Assembly (NCBI GenBank): GCA_002710685.1 | Contig: PALD01000050.1 | Location: forward strand, 91,236-155,235 | Length of the DNA stretch: 64,000 bases | Source: Cytophagaceae bacterium | GTDB taxonomy: Bacteria; Bacteroidota; Bacteroidia; Flavobacteriales; Flavobacteriaceae | Direction of reading: 5' to 3' | Part shown: piece after piece, positions 37,188-45,958 of the stretch | Layout: each line of letters begins with the position of its first letter | Numbering within the stretch: the first letter of the stretch is position 1 | Notes under the pieces: generated by a model | Told to the model about the DNA's origin: nothing | Database searches by the model: none | The model's input: the letters and a program-made list of their open reading frames with translations, nothing else | Made by a program: the position numbers and the translations under genes

Positions 37188-38543
37188 TTACATTTTCATT
37201 TGTTCTTTTTCACTGTTTTCCATTCCCATATTCATATTTCCGTCTTTATCTGTATGCGATTTCATAAAAATAAATTGAGAAAGAAAAATGAGGGCAATAC
37301 CAATTGCAGCAACTATTAGTACAAATGGGTCGTTTACATATTTTAAATAGATAAATGCTGCCAAAATAACAACATCCAACAGTATGGCAATTATTGGAAT
37401 AATCGGGTTGAATTTTACTTCCTTTTTCAAATATTTAAAAAGTCCCCAATGAATAGCAATGTCCATTATCAAATAGAAAATAGCACCAATGGAAGCTATG
37501 CGAGTTAAATCGAACAAAACAGTCAAAAGTATCGCTAAAGAAACAGTAAAAATCAGCGAAGGATTTTTAAGTTGCTTCATTCTGTTCATATCAGGAACTT
37601 GTTTCATATTGCTTAACATACCCAACATTCGCGAGGCAGAATATACGCTGGCAATTACACCGGAAACTGTTGCAACAATGGCTAGTAAAATAGTTAGCGT
37701 TGAACCCCATTCGCCAAATAGAGGTTTTGCTGCTGCTGCGAGAGCATAATCTTTTGCTATTATAATTTCTTCAATACTCAATCCGCCAGCAACCGATAAT
37801 GCCAAAACAACATAGATAACCGTACAAACGATTATTGATATAATTATGGAACGCCCTACATTTTTATGAGGATTTTTTATATCGCCACCTTGATTGGTAA
37901 TGGTCGTAAATCCTTTGTATGCAAGGATAGACAAGGCCAATGCGGCAATAAATCCAAAACCTTCAGGCAGGGATTGGCCATTGGCAGCACTATAAGTACC
38001 TGTGATTGTGGGTAAACCAGAAATAACCAATCCTGATATAGCAAGAACTGCAATACCCACTACTTTAATAATTGCAGTAATGGTAGCGGTAGTCTCAATA
38101 ATCTTGTTACCCGAAATATTGATGATATATGCAGCAACAATAAGCAATACACCCAATGCAGATGCATAACCTTCATATCCTTGCGGAAACAGTCGTAACG
38201 CATACGCCCCAAAAGTCCCTGCCACTAAACTTTCTGAGACAACCATTGATACATACATCAGCAAAGAAAATGAACCAGCAAGTGTACCTGGTAAATAGGC
38301 CTTTGTCAAAAATTTAGCAACACCTCCAGAAGAAGGATAGGCGTTTGAAAATTTAACATACGAATAGGAGCTAAAGCCTACTACAACTGCGCCTGCGATA
38401 AAAGCAATAGGAAATAAATCGCCGACTAATTCGGCTATCTGCCCCATTAAAACAAAAATACCTGCACCAATCATTACGCCTGTACCTAAAGATACAGAGC
38501 CTAATAATGAGAGCTTTTGGGTATTTATTTTTAATGGTTTCAT
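37188..38543 (-). CDS. APC-family amino acid permease with Met-rich tail
   Basis: 451 residues, about twelve hydrophobic segments. The first, LLGSVSLGTGVMIGAGIFVLMG, is the APC signature (GxGxxIGAGIF), and YPSSGGVAKFL follows. The last about 25 residues (from FMKSHTDKDGN) form a soluble tail with seven Met, including MNMGM and QMKM. Amino acid permeases in this family take up amino acids by proton symport. Sitting directly before a copper ATPase gene (14-nt gap), it may supply a Cu ligand or thiol precursor, or the tail may bind metal. Both ideas are inference. Confidence 0.85.
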   Translation of the reverse strand: MKPLKINTQKLSLLGSVSLGTGVMIGAGIFVLMGQIAELVGDLFPIAFIAGAVVVGFSSYSYVKFSNAYPSSGGVAKFLTKAYLPGTLAGSFSLLMYVSMVVSESLVAGTFGAYALRLFPQGYEGYASALGVLLIVAAYIINISGNKIIETTATITAIIKVVGIAVLAISGLVISGLPTITGTYSAANGQSLPEGFGFIAALALSILAYKGFTTITNQGGDIKNPHKNVGRSIIISIIVCTVIYVVLALSVAGGLSIEEIIIAKDYALAAAAKPLFGEWGSTLTILLAIVATVSGVIASVYSASRMLGMLSNMKQVPDMNRMKQLKNPSLIFTVSLAILLTVLFDLTRIASIGAIFYLIMDIAIHWGLFKYLKKEVKFNPIIPIIAILLDVVILAAFIYLKYVNDPFVLIVAAIGIALIFLSQFIFMKSHTDKDGNMNMGMENSEKEQMKM

Positions 38544-38617
38544 CTCGAAATTTCTATTTAATCTGATTACAATATTGGTTGCGGGTCACTTTTTATATGT
38601 TATATATATGTTTCAAA

Positions 38618-38911
38618 TTACCTTAATTTTTTTCGGATTGCCTCAGAAATATTTTCAGAGTAAACCCCATAAGCATCCACCAATAAGCCTTTTATTCCAT
38701 TTTTGGAAGAAATGGCATATAGTACACTATTGTCATCTGTGCTACTCATTCCTTCAAAACGATGCATCTCGTCCACCTCAAAATCTTCTGGATGGAATTT
38801 CAACTTTAGAGCATTACATTCCAGATGTTTCTCTTTCAAATTGAAATCAACAGTGTAGCCTTTAGCCTGTAAATGAGCCATAGTTTCAGAAAGTGTATCG
38901 TAGCTTTTCAT
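38618..38911 (-). CDS. Small conserved protein, often labelled phosphoribosylpyrophosphate synthetase
   Basis: 97 residues with no signal. It has the conserved blocks KGYTVDFNLKEKHLEC, FEVDEMHRFEGMS and NGIKGLLVDAYGVYSE. Proteins of this size and motif set are widespread in Bacteroidota, and I recall them carrying a PRPP-synthetase label in databases, but the protein lacks the PRPP-binding loop and is far too short for that enzyme, so the label should not be trusted. It lies 74 nt before the APC permease and just after hairpin element copy A. Confidence 0.7.
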   Translation of the reverse strand: MKSYDTLSETMAHLQAKGYTVDFNLKEKHLECNALKLKFHPEDFEVDEMHRFEGMSSTDDNSVLYAISSKNGIKGLLVDAYGVYSENISEAIRKKLR

Positions 38912-38922
38912 ATTATAATAGT

Positions 38923-38990
38923 GCCCGACTTGGGAAGGAGTTTTAACTAATCAACAATGAAAAATTTTCCATTCCCTTCCCACATCAGGA
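38923..38990. repeat. Hairpin element copy A
   Basis: A long imperfect stem (left arm from GCCCGAC through GGGAAGGAG; right arm TTCCCTTCCC through ATCAGGACTT) encloses a loop containing ACTAATCAACAATG. It matches the pattern of copies at 42159, 45884 and 45959. It lies in the gap upstream of the 97-residue gene. Confidence 0.65.
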
Positions 38991-39068
38991 CTTATTTTAT
39001 GTTCTCTTGGCCTGTTTTAAATATCATAAATACTCTTATCATTCTTTTTGAATATAGAAAACACATAG

Positions 39069-39611
39069 TTATTCCAATTTCAGCACCAATTGTGCAAATT
39101 GCACATTTATTGTTTTATCCAAACCTTGCATTAAAGAATCTAACCCCGTATCTGAAACCAAAACCTGTCCCGTTGCACTTATCAGACAAGACATATTTAT
39201 GCCCTGTTCTATATGGGTAATGGTTGCTTTAAACTGTGATTTATAGGTTTCCCCTTGATATAAAACATCAACCAGCCAATTAAAATTGATAGGGTCGTGC
39301 CGTTTTGATAAAAAATCAACGGATGGAATAGTACCTGTAAACCGAAGAATTGCAGGTGCTTCCCCTTCTTGTATAATGGCATTTAATTCAGGAAGGTCTG
39401 TTACTAAAGTTTTAAGGTCTAGAACACCATTTACTACTTTAGAATTGTAATCAAGATATAGTGCCAGACTATGGCTTTCTGCCTTGATAGTCTTACCGTC
39501 CACCAAAGTCATCATCTCAATATGGCCATCATCGGTTCTATATATTTTTTGAGCCGAAACCTCGAAATATGTTATTAAAAGAACTGCGAACATCAATAGT
39601 TTAGTTTTCAT
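39069..39611 (-). CDS. YceI-like periplasmic protein
   Basis: 180 residues from the ATG at 39609-39611. A longer frame exists, but this start gives a clean signal peptide (MKTKLLMFAVLLITYFEVSAQ). The mature part has the YceI lipocalin-like strand pattern (VDGKTIKAESHSLALYLDYNSKVVNGVLDLKTL; PAILRFTGTIPSVDF; NFNWLVDVLYQGE). YceI proteins bind isoprenoid-like or amphiphilic ligands. The island has a second, more typical YceI at 42878. This one is diverged, so the family call is moderate. Confidence 0.65.
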   Translation of the reverse strand: MKTKLLMFAVLLITYFEVSAQKIYRTDDGHIEMMTLVDGKTIKAESHSLALYLDYNSKVVNGVLDLKTLVTDLPELNAIIQEGEAPAILRFTGTIPSVDFLSKRHDPINFNWLVDVLYQGETYKSQFKATITHIEQGINMSCLISATGQVLVSDTGLDSLMQGLDKTINVQFAQLVLKLE

Positions 39612-39682
39612 AATGTTTATTGTTGCTAATTGTTTTCTATATAAAGTAAGTATAACCATAATCCGCAATTGCCAATTTCAAA

Positions 39683-40927
39683 TCAAACTGATTTTGCTAT
39701 TTTTTCCATAATTGTAAGGTCTGTACCAAATTTGCAAATCGCATCGCAATGCATCCTCAATTCAGAAAACAAAATATACTTTATATGCATCTTGGAATTT
39801 TTGATTACAGGTCGATTCAATTGATGTATGACGTCTTTTTCACGATGGTTTGGAATGATGATATAAAAAACCTCATCGCCATCGGAAATGCTGAAATATA
39901 AATCGGACAGTCTTAAAATTCCTGAATAGATACTGGTGCTTTTTTCAACCTCAAAAGCGGCTACTATATTATTGGTTCCCTTTTCAAACCAAAGCACATC
40001 AATGAGTTTAATGGTGGTTTGGGTTTCCTTATCGCAAGGAAGCGCTGGAAATGTTTTCATTGAAATGAACGAAAAACTTTGACCGCCAAAAGATTTACTT
40101 TTATCGTTGCTGGCAGGTGTAACGTCAAAACCAAGTGAAATGCCGATTTTCAATAAATGGTATTGCATTTCGTCGTGAAGTTTCTCTTCCTGCTTTTCTT
40201 CCTGAATTTCCCTTTGCCGTTTTACGATGTTTTTTTCAAATTTGACCCGTTCGGCCTCACTTAAATATTCGTCGTTACCTATGAGCATTTTTTGGGTGCC
40301 AATCTCGAAACACAATCCTGCAATTGCGCCTAAATCGTTTGACAGTTCCGTTTTGTTTTTAGTATTGGTTTCTATCAAGATTTCCCTGATTTTCAGATAC
40401 TCCGTCCAACTTCCCAATTTCTTTTTATCCTTGAACAGAAAATTAAACCCATTTAGTATGGCCGTATTAAATGGTGGAAACCAAGTGGGATGCAAAAAAT
40501 ATAAAATACTTGCTACCGCTGGGCCGAGGCCTTTTACTTTGAGTGCATCCAACTTTACGATTTCCCTTACGACCTGTTCTTCCGTTTTGGCATTAATACA
40601 GTTTTCCAAAAATTGACCAAAAGCTATTTTATTGTCCTGATTTTCATAGATATCAGGAATGCGCAGTTTCGGCTTCCAATAAAAAGGATGCGCCACACCC
40701 GCAAAAACTTGCTTTTGCTCTGCAATGCTGCCCAACACAAATTCCAGACTGCTTTCCTTAAAATCGTTTGGGAAGGTTTTGTTTTTAATGTCCTCAATCA
40801 CCTGCAAAACGCCTCTACGGATGGTTCTAAACGCCTTCAATCTCTGGTCATTGTCAACAAACCAAGTATTGTAAACACTTTCCGAGTCGGTTTTATATTG
40901 ATGGATTATTTGAGGAAAATTGCTCAT
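39683..40927 (-). CDS. Candidate PD-(D/E)XK nuclease with helix-hairpin-helix region
   Basis: 414 residues from the ATG at 40925-40927; the longer frame from 40981 would overlap the gene before it by 46 nt. The N-terminal half has an HhH-like segment, LDALKVKGLGPAVASILYFL, typical of DNA-binding repair and nuclease folds. A charged coiled stretch (EKNIVKRQREIQEEKQEEKL) follows. The C-terminal half has KLIDVLWFEKGTNNIVAAFE with VEKSTSIYSG after it: an Asp before a hairpin followed by E-V-E-K, the layout of PD-(D/E)XK active sites. I do not recognise a named family. No methyltransferase is adjacent. Restriction-like defence or DNA repair cargo is possible. Confidence 0.6.
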   Translation of the reverse strand: MSNFPQIIHQYKTDSESVYNTWFVDNDQRLKAFRTIRRGVLQVIEDIKNKTFPNDFKESSLEFVLGSIAEQKQVFAGVAHPFYWKPKLRIPDIYENQDNKIAFGQFLENCINAKTEEQVVREIVKLDALKVKGLGPAVASILYFLHPTWFPPFNTAILNGFNFLFKDKKKLGSWTEYLKIREILIETNTKNKTELSNDLGAIAGLCFEIGTQKMLIGNDEYLSEAERVKFEKNIVKRQREIQEEKQEEKLHDEMQYHLLKIGISLGFDVTPASNDKSKSFGGQSFSFISMKTFPALPCDKETQTTIKLIDVLWFEKGTNNIVAAFEVEKSTSIYSGILRLSDLYFSISDGDEVFYIIIPNHREKDVIHQLNRPVIKNSKMHIKYILFSELRMHCDAICKFGTDLTIMEKIAKSV

Positions 40928-40935
40928 TGTTGCTG

Positions 40936-41418
40936 TTATTTCGTGTTTCTTGAAGAGGTATGTGTTTTGATGATTTTCCATTCGCCACCCATCTTTTTTA
41001 GGATAGACGTTGCCACGCCTTTTTTGCGAATCGTTCGTGTTTCACCTTTTTCATTTGGGTTAAGCACTATGGTATAAATGTAGGTTTCAGTAGTAAAAGC
41101 ATAGGGCGCATCTACTTTGGCATCGATTTCATAATCAGAAAAGGTAAAACTTTTAAATTCGCCTAATTCTGGTCCAAGATGATGCTCAATGTAATGTGCA
41201 TACGTGCCTTCGACTCCACCGGATTCAAATACTTCAGAATCTTCTGCAAATAAATTGAACGTGCCTTCAGTTGTCAAATTTTGAATGGCATCCTTGTAGG
41301 TTTTCATCACAGCAATAACCGCTTCCGTATCCGTCTTTGCTTTTGTTTCCTGTGCGTTGGATAAGCTGAAAGTAGCAATGAGAATTGTTACGAGTGCAAT
41401 TGTTTTAATTGTTTTCAT
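40936..41418 (-). CDS. Secreted NTF2-like (SnoaL/DUF4440-type) protein
   Basis: 160 residues with a signal peptide ending LSNAQ (residue 22). The mature domain has the NTF2-like pattern: helix TEAVIAVMKTYKDAIQNL, then FNLFAEDSEVFESGGVEGT and strands ending TRTIRKKGVATSILKKMGGEWKIIKTH. These folds bind small ligands or catalyse isomerisations; the function here is unknown. It is 18 nt after the K+ channel gene and 8 nt before the nuclease gene. Confidence 0.75.
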   Translation of the reverse strand: MKTIKTIALVTILIATFSLSNAQETKAKTDTEAVIAVMKTYKDAIQNLTTEGTFNLFAEDSEVFESGGVEGTYAHYIEHHLGPELGEFKSFTFSDYEIDAKVDAPYAFTTETYIYTIVLNPNEKGETRTIRKKGVATSILKKMGGEWKIIKTHTSSRNTK

Positions 41419-41436
41419 AATTTTAGTTTTTAAAGG

Positions 41437-41994
41437 TTATTTATTATCAACGTGTATTCTATTAATATTTGCAATGCCAAAGACAAGTACCAAAAAGCTC
41501 AAGAAAATTTCCATCATTACCAGCGTTTTTCCCGCAATTGAAATTGGTACAATATCGCCATATCCAACCGAGGAAAAAGTTATCAAGCTGAAATAGATAA
41601 ATTCAAAAAATTGCAAGAAGAATGAACCATTGAGCGAAGTACTCTCTTTGAAATTTTCAGAATTCAAAATATATAACGCGTGATAATCAGTCGTGAATGA
41701 AAAAACAATCAAAACAATCAACACCGCAAATAAAGTTAGGACGTGCGCAAGCTGATGGCTTTCGCCTATTATTTTAGCCAATTGTATGAACGTAAGCCGA
41801 ACGATAAAAATGGTCTTGATTAGAGCCAAAGCCACAATTAAAATAGGTCGCCATAGGCCATTATCATCTGCTTGTGCCCAAAATATATAACTCAGTGATA
41901 TAGCGATAACCGCCGTTGCGGTAAGCAATACTTTTTTAAAGAGCTGTCCATAAAACCCATTGCCGTTTGATATATCATTTATAGTTTCTTTCAC
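41437..41994 (-). CDS. Two-pore-domain-like potassium channel protein
   Basis: 185 residues with four hydrophobic segments (about 23-44, 50-72, 82-103 and 155-177). Before the last is a pore loop with the K+ selectivity filter FSSVGYGDIVP. There is no cytosolic RCK/TrkA-N domain, so gating must come from elsewhere. It belongs to the Ion_trans_2 family. It forms a run with the NTF2-like, nuclease and YceI genes, flanked by hairpin elements C and A. Confidence 0.88.
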   Translation of the reverse strand: MKETINDISNGNGFYGQLFKKVLLTATAVIAISLSYIFWAQADDNGLWRPILIVALALIKTIFIVRLTFIQLAKIIGESHQLAHVLTLFAVLIVLIVFSFTTDYHALYILNSENFKESTSLNGSFFLQFFEFIYFSLITFSSVGYGDIVPISIAGKTLVMMEIFLSFLVLVFGIANINRIHVDNK

Positions 41995-42158
41995 TATTGA
42001 TTTTTTTAATACATTAATATTAGTTATATCATTGCAACACCAATAAATAAGTATTGATGCCTTGAAAGGATAGATGAAACTCTAGTGGCCACTCCATAAA
42101 AATATACATCCTGAAAATCCAGTATTTACAATAAGATTTTCTTTCACAAAATTTCTAG

Positions 42159-42220
42159 TGCCTAACAAGGGGGGACTAAAACCAACCATCAACATTGACC
42201 CTTCCCTAATTAGGGCTTTT
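42159..42220. repeat. Hairpin element copy C
   Basis: GCCTAACAAGGGGGGA pairs imperfectly with ACCCTTCCCTAATTAGG. The loop holds ACCAACCATCAACATTG, nearly the same as in copy B. It lies in the 257-bp gap between the K+ channel start and the DUF4136 stop. The rest of that gap shows nothing I can assign. Confidence 0.65.
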
Positions 42221-42251
42221 TTTCTTGATATCTTTTTATATCATTTTAAGC

Positions 42252-42848
42252 TCAGTTTTTTACAGTATTCCCATATTGATATTTTGCAAATATTTTTGCC
42301 ACCGCCTCCTTAATTTCCTTTTGCTTGTCGGTGGTATTTGCGTGCAGCACATCTGGCGCAAATCCTTGCCAGACTAATTGACGGCGTTTCATATCTATAA
42401 GTTCTATGACAACGCCACCTTCTTTGTGTTCTTGAGATGATTGGTAACCGCCATAATATCCATAACCGTAAGACCCGAAATGACCATAACCGTGACCATA
42501 AGAAGGAAAATAAGGGTAGCCACCACCTGTGTTTATATCTCTTGTCTGTACAACGATACGGGAATCTACCAATAAATCAGGATTGCTCTTATTCAAGACG
42601 TAGCCTTTATTTTCCATTTGTTCCTGAATGGCGCCTTTTAACCGTTTCTTTATCAATGTGTTGAAAAATAACGGTTCGTTTTCCTTGTCGCTGTCCATTT
42701 GAAAATCATCGGACCAGTAAAAGGTTTTGTAGGTTCCAAACTGTGCTTCTTGGTCATAATCGGTAACGATGGCCGAAGAAGTGACCGAACAACTTACTGC
42801 GGTAATGCTTATTAAAAGGCAGACTGCCAATTTTATTAATGTTCTCAT
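42252..42848 (-). CDS. DUF4136 lipoprotein
   Basis: 198 residues with lipobox TAVSC (Cys20). The block FGTYKTFYWSDD near residue 38 and the C-terminal KEIKEAVAKIFAKYQY are standard for DUF4136. In the middle is a Gly/Tyr-rich loop (GYPYFPSYGHGYGHFGSYGY) that could bind metal through its His residues. Role unknown. It is 29 nt after the YceI gene. Confidence 0.8.
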   Translation of the reverse strand: MRTLIKLAVCLLISITAVSCSVTSSAIVTDYDQEAQFGTYKTFYWSDDFQMDSDKENEPLFFNTLIKKRLKGAIQEQMENKGYVLNKSNPDLLVDSRIVVQTRDINTGGGYPYFPSYGHGYGHFGSYGYGYYGGYQSSQEHKEGGVVIELIDMKRRQLVWQGFAPDVLHANTTDKQKEIKEAVAKIFAKYQYGNTVKN

Positions 42849-42877
42849 AATCCATTTATTTAATTCAACAATCTATT

Positions 42878-43426
42878 TTATTTCTTCGTAAGTATTGCAT
42901 CCACACTCAAGTCGTGCTTGTCATTAACTTTTATAAATACCAAACTTGGGCGTTCCAAATTATAATCGGTAATCAATAAAGACCAAGAAGCTGTTAATTG
43001 AATTGTATCTTCTGAAACAAGTTTCAACTCAATAGGAATGGTTATTTCCCGAGTAACTCCGGCAAGGGTGAAATCTCCCTTTGCGTTGAGCGTTTGTGTC
43101 GCTTTTTCTTCAAAATTAAAATCGTCCATAAATTTTCCTTCAAAAACAACATTGGGTTTTTTTTCCGCTTTTACCAGATCATACATATGTCCATCCCGTT
43201 TTTCATTATCTGTCTTTATGGATTTTACAGGAACCGAAAAGGTCAACGTGCCGTCCTTAAAACCTATGGTGCCCTGTAAATCATCAGATTTGCCGATATA
43301 GGAATTAAGTGGCATTTTTGCCTTAAAGGATGCGGTTCCTTCCTTTACTATATAATTTTGGGCCTTTATAGATACATTGCTTGAAAACAACAGTATTATT
43401 AACAAATAAATTAAGTTTTTACCCAT
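42878..43426 (-). CDS. YceI-family periplasmic protein
   Basis: 182 residues. The signal peptide ends VSIKAQ. It contains the YceI pattern: GTASFKAKMPLNSYIGKSDDLQG, DGTLTFSVPVKSIKTDNEKRDGHMYD, NVVFEG and KGDFTLAGVTREITIPI. It probably binds a lipid-like or quinone-like molecule in the periplasm. Its start overlaps the stop of the glutamate synthase-like gene by 8 bp, so the two are coupled. Confidence 0.9.
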   Translation of the reverse strand: MGKNLIYLLIILLFSSNVSIKAQNYIVKEGTASFKAKMPLNSYIGKSDDLQGTIGFKDGTLTFSVPVKSIKTDNEKRDGHMYDLVKAEKKPNVVFEGKFMDDFNFEEKATQTLNAKGDFTLAGVTREITIPIELKLVSEDTIQLTASWSLLITDYNLERPSLVFIKVNDKHDLSVDAILTKK

Positions 43427-44945
43427 TACTTTTTATTTTTCGACCATTCAATCCATTTGAGTATAACTCTTGATATGTCTTGGTCTCATTCTCATTGATT
43501 CGGCGGACAATATACTTTTTGTCGATACCCTTTCTATTTTCAATACCCATTGATTTTAGCAGTTCCTTAAAACCTTCGATGGTATTTTTATGATAGTTGG
43601 CAACTTTGGTTTTTTTATCTTTTACAACAATGGATGCAACTCGGGAAGGCACCATTGTGGTAATTCCCGTAGGGCAGGTATCCAAATTGCATTTTAGCGA
43701 TTGCACACAGCCCAAGGCAAACATCATCCCTCTTGCGCTATAACAGGCATCTGCGCCGAGCGCCATCATTCTATAGATATCAAAAGCGGATATAATTTTA
43801 CCAGCTGCCATTACTTTAATTTCATCTCGCAACCCATACTTTTTAAGAATGCCGTTTGCGAAATGGATGGCTTCAATTATTGGCATACCGGCCCAATGTA
43901 AGGATTCCATATGGGCAGCACCAGAGCCACCTTCGGCACCGTCAATGGCTATAAAGTCTGGGCAATTTTGCTTTTCGGCAAAGGTTTGAACCATTCTTTC
44001 AAACTCATCTTGTTGACCAATGCACAGCTTTATTCCCACAGGTTTTCCTTTAGAGAGTTTTCTCAATTTTCTAATGAAGCGTAGCATTTCAACGTCATTG
44101 TCGAATGCCGAATGAAAGGCTGGGGAATGAATTTCCGTTCCCTGCTCCACATCCCTGAATTTGGCAATTTCCTTTGTGTTCTTCTTTGCCGGCAAAATTG
44201 CCCCAAAGCCAGGTTTGGCACCTTGCGATATTTTTATTTCAATCATTTTCACTACATCGTTGGTTGCGATATCGGCGAATTTTTTGGCGTCAAAATTTCC
44301 TTCTGCATCACGACATCCAAAATAGCCTGTTCCAAACTGAAAGATAATATCTGCACCGTATTCTTGATGATAGGGTGTAAAGCCACCTTCGCCGGTGTTT
44401 TGAGCAAAACCTGCTATTTTCGCACCACCGTTAAAAGCAAGGGTAGCATTTTTGCTTATGGAACCAAAACTCATTCCCGCAAGGTTGAGAATGCTGGCAG
44501 AGTAAGGTTTTAAGCAGTGGGAACTTCCTATAAGAACTCTAAAGTCGTCATTGATTTGTTTTGCAGGATATGTGGAATGGGTAAACCACTCGCGCCCCAC
44601 TTTGTCATACGGAATCTGTGTTCCAAAAGGTTGATTTATAAGCGCATCGGCAGCTCTTTTATAGACAATTTCCTTTTGAATTAAAGTAAAGGGTTGCCCT
44701 TCGGTACGGTTGAGCAATAATGTTTCCTGAATAACGTGGCGTTGCTCCTCAAGAAGATTTGTGATTCTACCAAGCAAAGGGTAGGTTCTCCTAATATTAT
44801 TTGATTCTTGAAAATAGTCCACAAGACCGAGAACGAGTAAAGGAAGGATAATCAATCCAATCCACCACAAATGGGGATGCCAAAATACCATAACGATATA
44901 TGCAGCAACTAAAAATATAGCGGTTATAATAAATCCTTTTCTCAT
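43419..44945 (-). CDS. Membrane-anchored FMN-binding glutamate synthase-like protein
   Basis: 508 residues. Two N-terminal helices (about 5-20 and 26-42) precede a glutamate-synthase central/FMN barrel: LNLAGMSFGSISKNATLAFNGGA, GEGGFTPYHQEYGADIIFQFGTGYFGCRD, PGFGAILPAKK, DGAEGGSGAA and the Fe-S cluster motif CVQSLKCNLDTCPTGI. It lacks the glutaminase and FAD domains, so it is not a complete glutamate synthase. Such stand-alone proteins are common and probably act as FMN oxidoreductases of unknown substrate. It is 9 nt from the DUF2231 gene upstream and overlaps YceI downstream. Confidence 0.88.
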   Translation of the reverse strand: MRKGFIITAIFLVAAYIVMVFWHPHLWWIGLIILPLLVLGLVDYFQESNNIRRTYPLLGRITNLLEEQRHVIQETLLLNRTEGQPFTLIQKEIVYKRAADALINQPFGTQIPYDKVGREWFTHSTYPAKQINDDFRVLIGSSHCLKPYSASILNLAGMSFGSISKNATLAFNGGAKIAGFAQNTGEGGFTPYHQEYGADIIFQFGTGYFGCRDAEGNFDAKKFADIATNDVVKMIEIKISQGAKPGFGAILPAKKNTKEIAKFRDVEQGTEIHSPAFHSAFDNDVEMLRFIRKLRKLSKGKPVGIKLCIGQQDEFERMVQTFAEKQNCPDFIAIDGAEGGSGAAHMESLHWAGMPIIEAIHFANGILKKYGLRDEIKVMAAGKIISAFDIYRMMALGADACYSARGMMFALGCVQSLKCNLDTCPTGITTMVPSRVASIVVKDKKTKVANYHKNTIEGFKELLKSMGIENRKGIDKKYIVRRINENETKTYQELYSNGLNGRKIKSNG

Positions 44946-44954
44946 TTTTCAGTA

Positions 44955-45626
44955 TTAATGTGAATGTTCATCACTTTCTCCGTGACCTTCTTCGTTTTCG
45001 TTACCAAGATATTTCCCCTGTGGGCCAACTCCTTCAATATGCACGAGCTGTGAACCATAGTGTCCTGCCTGTGCTACTGAATATCCTGCAAAAGCCATAA
45101 CTACAAATACCCCAATTTCAAAACCTCGCTTTAATTTGTACCAGAAGAGGCTTACTATTTTTAATAGGGCTGCCAAAGCACTTGCCCATAAAGTCCAATC
45201 TGCATATTTGTCGTGCAGTTCCAAGACCTTTTTTGCGGTTTCTGTAAGTCCTTCGGTATGTGGGTGCACCAGTGTACCTGCTACGTAAGCTCCGATAAAT
45301 CCGAATCCTACTGTTAGTAAAATGACCCAATCCAGTGTGCGATTTAAAACGAACAGCTGGATGAGCTGTAACAAAACTGCCAATAAAAGCAGTACAATCG
45401 GGAAGTGTACAACTGGATGCAGATTAGGGAAATCGTCCAAACCGGCTTCAGTATGGTCTTGTGAGACAGAAATTGGACTGCTTGTTTCAAAAATAGAAAG
45501 TGATTTCTCATCCTTGATGTCGGTTTTAGTTTCAGAAACAATAAAATTACTATCAGCAAATACCGTCGAAAAACCTCCAAACAAGGCTAACATCAATACG
45601 GTGAAAATTATTTTTTTAGATTTCAT
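44955..45626 (-). CDS. DUF2231 membrane protein with His-rich tail
   Basis: 223 residues from the ATG at 45624-45626 (signal MKSKKIIFTVLMLALFGG), preferred over a longer frame that overlaps the gene before it. Four helices follow a LHPVVHFPIVLLLLAVLL start that is typical of DUF2231; these proteins resemble heme-carrying membrane modules. The C-terminus ends in GHGESDEHSH, a likely metal-binding tail. It is followed after 9 nt by the FMN glutamate synthase-like gene, which might be its electron partner (inference). Confidence 0.78.
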   Translation of the reverse strand: MKSKKIIFTVLMLALFGGFSTVFADSNFIVSETKTDIKDEKSLSIFETSSPISVSQDHTEAGLDDFPNLHPVVHFPIVLLLLAVLLQLIQLFVLNRTLDWVILLTVGFGFIGAYVAGTLVHPHTEGLTETAKKVLELHDKYADWTLWASALAALLKIVSLFWYKLKRGFEIGVFVVMAFAGYSVAQAGHYGSQLVHIEGVGPQGKYLGNENEEGHGESDEHSH

Positions 45627-45642
45627 TTTATATAGTTTTAAA

Positions 45643-45780
45643 TTAATCACCTGTTAATTGCAAGATCAATACACCTATCACAATAATGGCTATAATGGCA
45701 TAAATGGTATAATTGAACCATTTTTTGAAGCCACTTCTCTTTTGTTTGGTTTCGCTACCGGTTTTACAACAATCTTTCAT
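45643..45780 (-). CDS. Small single-pass membrane protein with N-terminal CC
   Basis: 45 residues: MKDCCKTGSETKQKRSGFKK, then one helix (YTIYAIIAIIVIGVLILQL) and a short end. The vicinal cysteines at residues 4-5 are a candidate metal ligand on the cytoplasmic side. ATG is at 45778-45780 and TAA at 45643-45645, 16 nt before the DUF2231 start. I do not recognise the family. Confidence 0.6.
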   Translation of the reverse strand: MKDCCKTGSETKQKRSGFKKWFNYTIYAIIAIIVIGVLILQLTGD

Positions 45781-45883
45781 CTGTTGATATTTATTTATTT
45801 TTAATTATCAGATGTAATTGGCCAATCAACATTTCGCTTGTTATCAACTTTTTTGTATGGCTCATTTCATACTATTTTATTTG

Positions 45884-45951
45884 TGCCTAATTAAGAGAAA
45901 GGGCTTCACTAACCAACCAAAAGTATGTGCCCTCTCTCTTATTAGGACTTA
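45884..45951. repeat. Hairpin element copy D
   Basis: GCCTAATTAAGAGAAAGGGC pairs with GCCCTCTCTCTTATTAGG almost throughout. The loop contains CACTAACCAACCAAAAG, and the 3' end is ACTTAA. It is head-to-tail with copy B eight bases later. Confidence 0.7.
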
Positions 45952-45958
45952 AATTTTT

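Noticed and set aside
38618..38911. Calling the 97-residue protein a PRPP synthetase
   Set aside because: It is a third of the enzyme's length and shows no PRPP-binding loop.
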